Shown here: positions 33,359 through 35,769 of the stretch, piece after piece
How positions within the stretch are numbered: the stretch's first letter is position 1
Layout of the letters: every line of letters starts with the position of its first letter
NCBI RefSeq assembly: GCF_017813245.1
Contig: NZ_JAGIQL010000062.1
Span: 1 to 35,769 of the forward strand
DNA length: 35,769 nucleotides
Reading direction: 5' to 3'
DNA from: Streptomyces montanisoli
GTDB lineage: Bacteria > Actinomycetota > Actinomycetes > Streptomycetales > Streptomycetaceae
Translations under genes and position numbers: made by a program
Notes under the pieces: generated by a model
What the model was told of the DNA's origin: nothing
The model's input: only the letters and a program-made list of their open reading frames with translations
Database searches by the model: none

Positions 33359-33916
33359 TCAGCGCAGCCGCGCGACGCGCCAGACCGCGAGTGCCACGAC
33401 GACCGCGGCGATCGCGACGTACAGCGCGACGAAGCGCCAGTCGGCCCGCTCGCCCGAGGACTTGGAGGGCAGGCCCGGCCACGTGTAGCCGACTCTGCGG
33501 GCGGCCGTCATGCCCCATCCCGCGGCGCAGCAGCCGAGCAGCAGGCCGAGCATCGCGATCACGGAACCGCCGTCGCCCGTGCCGAACGCGAGGGGGAAGG
33601 CGAACATGAGGGAGCCGACGCCGGCGAGTACGACGATCGGGGCGATCTGCCAGATGCGGAACCGGCCCTGCGGCCTGAGCTCCACCTCGACCTCGGGTGT
33701 GGCGGGCTCCGACTCCGGGTCGTCCTCGGGGCCGTCGGAGGCGAGACCGTCGGGCGTCAGGCCCTGGCCGGGACCGTCGGCGCTGAGGCCGGGCGGCACG
33801 GAGTGGCCGGGTCCCGGGGACTGGCCCGGGACGGGAACGGGCGCGTCCTCGCCGGACTGCTCGGGCGCGTTCCGCGTCGCCGACTGGGGATCGCGAGGGC
33901 CGGCCTCCATCGCCAC
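33359..33916 (-). CDS. Three-TM hypothetical membrane protein with acidic Pro-rich N-terminus
   Basis: 185 residues, function unknown. Residues 1-85 or so are hydrophilic, rich in Pro, Gly, Asp and Glu (DGPGQGLTPDG, DDPESEPATPEVEVEL), probably cytoplasmic and disordered. Three hydrophobic helices follow: IAPIVVLAGVGSLMFAFPLA, VIAMLGLLLGCCAAGWGMTA, and VALYVAIAAVVVALAVW at the C-terminus. The GTG at 33916 is chosen because GGAGGG lies five to six bases upstream; an ATG two codons later and a start at 33967 are alternatives. It sits between miaA and dapF on the same strand, an order I recall as conserved in Streptomyces, suggesting a housekeeping but non-enzymatic role. Confidence 0.75.
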   Translation of the reverse strand: MAMEAGPRDPQSATRNAPEQSGEDAPVPVPGQSPGPGHSVPPGLSADGPGQGLTPDGLASDGPEDDPESEPATPEVEVELRPQGRFRIWQIAPIVVLAGVGSLMFAFPLAFGTGDGGSVIAMLGLLLGCCAAGWGMTAARRVGYTWPGLPSKSSGERADWRFVALYVAIAAVVVALAVWRVARLR

Positions 33917-34017
33917 GCGCCCTCCCAACTCGGACTCCACGGGTGGATCGATGCTCGATGATGGCACGCCCCATGGCCCGGAAATGGCGCCCGGAGCGTC
34001 CCGATGCCATCACGTGA

Positions 34018-34956
34018 TCAGGCTGTGACCGCCCGTTCGACCAACGCGAGAGCCCGCCGCCGCAGTTCCTCAACGGCGCCCTCTCCGCCCGCGAGCCAGT
34101 GCACGCGCGGGTCCCTCCTGAACCAGGAGTCCTGGCGCCTCGCGAAGCGCTTGGTGGCACGGACGGTCTCGGCGCGCGCCTCGTCCTGCGTGCACGTGCC
34201 GGCGAGGGCGGCGAGCACCTGCTGGTAGCCGAGTGCGCGCGACGCCGTGCGCCCGTCGCGCAGGCCGCGCGCCTCCAGCGCGCGCACCTCGTCGACGAGT
34301 CCCGCCTCCCACATGCGGTCGACGCGCAGCGCGATGCGCGCGTCGAGCTCGGGCCGCTCCACGTCGACGCCGATCTGCACGGTGTCGTAGACGGCCTCGT
34401 GTCCCGGGAGGTTGGCGGTGAAGGGCCTGCCGGTGATCTCGATCACCTCAAGGGCCCTGACGACGCGTCGGCCGTTGCTCGGCAGGATGGCGCGCGCCGC
34501 CGCGGGGTCCGCGGCGGCGAGGCGCGCGTGCAGCGCGCCCGAGCCGCGCATCGTCAGCTCCGACTCCAGGCGCGCGCGTACCTGGGGGTCGGTGCCGGGG
34601 AAGTCGAGCGCGTCGATCACGCCCCGCACGTACAGCCCGGAACCGCCCACGAGGACGGGGACGCGGCCGGCGGCGCGCAGGCGGTCGATCTCGGCGCGCG
34701 CGAGGCGCTGGTACTCGGCGACGCTCGCGGCCTCGGTGACGTCCCAGATGTCCAGCAGGTGGTGCGGCACACCGCCGCGTTCCCCCTCGGTCAGCTTGGC
34801 CGTGCCGATGTCCATGCCGCGATACAGCTGCATGGAGTCGGCGTTGACCACTTCGCCGCCGAGTTCGCGGGCGAGATGGACGCCCAGATCGGACTTGCCG
34901 GCCGCGGTGGGACCGACGACGGCGATGACCCGTGGTGCGGGAGCTGCGCTTGTCAC
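34018..34956 (-). CDS. miaA: tRNA dimethylallyltransferase MiaA
   Basis: Adds a dimethylallyl group to A37 of tRNAs that read UNN codons, the first step to ms2i6A. 312 residues, typical. VVGPTAAGKSDLGVHLA at the N-terminus is the P-loop. NADSMQLYRGMDIGTAK holds the tRNA- and substrate-contacting Asp. VGGSGLYVRGVIDAL, NGRRVVRALEVIEITG and SRALGYQQVLAAL are diagnostic. RFARRQDSWFRRDPRVHWL closes the family pattern. The GTG at 34956 has CTGGGGCG directly upstream. The open frame continues to the right contig end, but that extension contains adapter-derived codons and is not real. Because UUA codons are rare regulators in Streptomyces, loss of this modification can affect development; that link is family knowledge. 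Confidence 0.97.
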   Translation of the reverse strand: MTSAAPAPRVIAVVGPTAAGKSDLGVHLARELGGEVVNADSMQLYRGMDIGTAKLTEGERGGVPHHLLDIWDVTEAASVAEYQRLARAEIDRLRAAGRVPVLVGGSGLYVRGVIDALDFPGTDPQVRARLESELTMRGSGALHARLAAADPAAARAILPSNGRRVVRALEVIEITGRPFTANLPGHEAVYDTVQIGVDVERPELDARIALRVDRMWEAGLVDEVRALEARGLRDGRTASRALGYQQVLAALAGTCTQDEARAETVRATKRFARRQDSWFRRDPRVHWLAGGEGAVEELRRRALALVERAVTA

Positions 34957-35030
34957 CGCCCCAGTCTCGCAAATCCGGCGGGCCGTGCGGGACCCCGTCC
35001 CGTCCGTGCGCGGCACGCCTGCCCGCCGTA

Positions 35031-35044
35031 ACCTGTGTACAGGT
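35031..35044. promoter_or_regulatory. Operator-like palindrome upstream of the antitoxin-like gene
   Basis: ACCTGTGTACAGGT has perfect 6-bp arms separated by GT. It ends 35 bp before the ATG and abuts a possible -10 hexamer TATGAG (35044-35049). The position fits a repressor site or self-regulation. Confidence 0.45.
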
Positions 35045-35079
35045 ATGAGATGGTCCGTGACTCTTCGGGAAGGTGCCGC

Positions 35080-35319
35080 ATGGGCTTCAGGGAATCGCTC
35101 AGGGCGCGGCTCGCGCCGGCGAGGGACAAGGTCTCCGACCTGGCGTCGCAGCACGGCGACCGCATCGGCCAGGGGCTCGACAAGGCCGCACGCGCGGTCG
35201 ACGAGAGGACCAACGGCAAGTACAGCGAGCGCATCGACGCGGGCAGGGGCAAGGCGAAGGACGCCATCGACCGCATGTCCCAGCAGGACGGCGACGGCGG
35301 CGGCACGCCGGGCGCCTGA
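35080..35319 (+). CDS. Small antitoxin-like protein (MT0933-type)
   Basis: 79 residues, hydrophilic and mostly helical by composition. MGFRESLRARLAPARDKVSD opens the protein, and KAARAVDERTNGKYSERID with AKDAIDRMSQQ follows. This matches the short MT0933-like antitoxin family (CsbD-like charged helices), common in Streptomyces and often annotated simply as antitoxin. A Gly/Asp-rich tail ends it. GGAAGG lies upstream of the ATG at 35080; the longer frame from 35035 starts inside the palindrome and is less likely. No toxin gene is recognisable beside it, since miaA diverges on the left and the contig ends on the right. The toxin link therefore rests on family naming only. Confidence 0.8.
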   Translation: MGFRESLRARLAPARDKVSDLASQHGDRIGQGLDKAARAVDERTNGKYSERIDAGRGKAKDAIDRMSQQDGDGGGTPGA

Positions 35320-35667
35320 CCGGCGCCGAGGCCGCGCCGCGAGGTGCGTGTGCGCACGGCGCGCGGTGCAGCAGGGCACGAGGGGTGCCGGGGCGCCCTG
35401 CGGACCGGGCCGCGACGAAGCGGCCGACGCCGCGGGGCGCCCCGGCGTACGGCCGCCTCCGCCGCGAGGTCCTCGGCCTCGGCCGGGCTCGTATGCGTAT
35501 GCGGCGTGCGCGACCGTGCCCTCGACCTGCTCAGCCGCTCGTCCAGATGGCCCGGTGCCGGCCGTGGGCGCGGCAGGGGCCGGCCGCGCGCTCGGCCGGC
35601 AGTCCCACGCGCTAGGCGCCCGCGGCGTTCTCTCCACGGGCGGGCCCGCCCCGCCGTGACCGCAGCG
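35320..35667. other. Terminal 348 bp without an assignable gene
   Basis: Several frames are open here only because of high GC. None gives a recognisable protein or a convincing ribosome binding site. The region is rich in CGGCC runs. A minus-strand frame entering from the contig edge ends at a TAG at 35612-35614, but only about 18 codons are visible, too few to call. Confidence 0.5.
35580..35599. terminator. Stem-loop near the right contig edge
   Basis: CCGGCCG (35580-35586) and CGGCCGG (35593-35599) form a perfect 7-bp stem with a 6-nt loop. It lies 260 bp past the antitoxin gene and just past the stop of a possible edge gene on the minus strand, so it may end that unseen transcript. Confidence 0.35.
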
Positions 35668-35769
35668 AGATCGGAAGAGCACGCGACTTAGCTCCTGTCA
35701 CCGATGTATCCCCTAAGCCGTCCACTGCCTTTATAAAGGGGGGGGGCGGGTGGGGGGGGGGGGGGGCGG
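35668..35769. other. Sequencing artefact: Illumina TruSeq adapter read-through plus poly-G
   Basis: AGATCGGAAGAGCAC at 35668-35682 is an exact Illumina adapter start. It is followed by an error-rich copy of the rest, an index reading CGATGT, a degraded flow-cell sequence and then a poly-G run to the end. The left end carries the mirror image with a compatible index, so both ends of the contig are technical. No biological feature should be read past 35667. Confidence 0.97.

Noticed and set aside
34957..35682. N-terminal extension of miaA to the contig edge
   Set aside because: The first codons come from Illumina adapter sequence and the extension overlaps the antitoxin-like gene. MiaA homology starts at 34956.
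35344..35691. 115-codon plus-strand frame at the right end
   Set aside because: Its end lies in adapter and the protein is Arg/Ala/Gly-rich with no similarity I recognise.

Overview
The window is a high-GC actinobacterial contig, almost certainly from Streptomyces. The reasons are GC-rich third codon positions, frequent GTG starts, and a gene order (recQ, rnhB, nrdJ-nrdR, lexA, dinG, hflX, rshA, dapF, miaA) that I recall from the conserved core of Streptomyces chromosomes, around SCO5790-SCO5815 in S. coelicolor. That synteny is from memory and was not searched. Both ends are artefacts: bases 1-142 and 35668-35769 are degraded Illumina adapter plus homopolymer. Genuine DNA therefore runs from about 143 to 35667, and only the leftmost gene (DUF4192) is visibly cut.

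Left third (143-8519): on the minus strand lie a truncated DUF4192 protein, recQ with a phosphoribosyltransferase-like tail, a repeat-rich hypothetical protein, rnhB, an ADP-ribosylglycohydrolase, a histidine phosphatase and a YdbC/DUF4937 protein. A TerD-family gene follows on the plus strand. Between recQ and the DUF4192 gene are two perfect, inverted DnaA boxes.

Middle (8520-19149): a secreted GH31 glycosidase (+) carries two carbohydrate-binding modules and has a promoter and an operator-like site upstream. It converges on the nrdR-nrdJ operon (-), which encodes the class II ribonucleotide reductase and its repressor. Two NrdR boxes precede nrdR, and alternative hairpins lie between the two genes. 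lexA (+) diverges from nrdR and has an SOS box on its -35 element. lexA converges on dinG (-).

Siderophore block (19188-26638): reading leftward, a diaminobutyrate-type aminotransferase, an IucA/IucC synthetase, a GNAT acetyltransferase and a second IucA/IucC synthetase lead toward dinG. This resembles an NRPS-independent siderophore cassette but lacks a decarboxylase, an N-hydroxylase and a transporter. A lipoprotein-like serine protease diverges from it, and a perfect 20-bp inverted repeat with a 10-nt loop lies between them.

Right part (26812-35319): hflX, a secreted M1 metallopeptidase, the RelA/SpoT homologue rshA, dapF, a three-TM protein and miaA are all on the minus strand. A small MT0933-like antitoxin gene diverges from miaA behind a promoter-proximal palindrome.

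The main theme is genome maintenance and nucleotide supply (RecQ, RNase HII, NrdJ/NrdR, LexA, DinG) next to stress control (RshA, HflX, TerD), with a compact iron-acquisition cassette inserted. I see no tRNA, rRNA, CRISPR array, insertion sequence or prophage gene.
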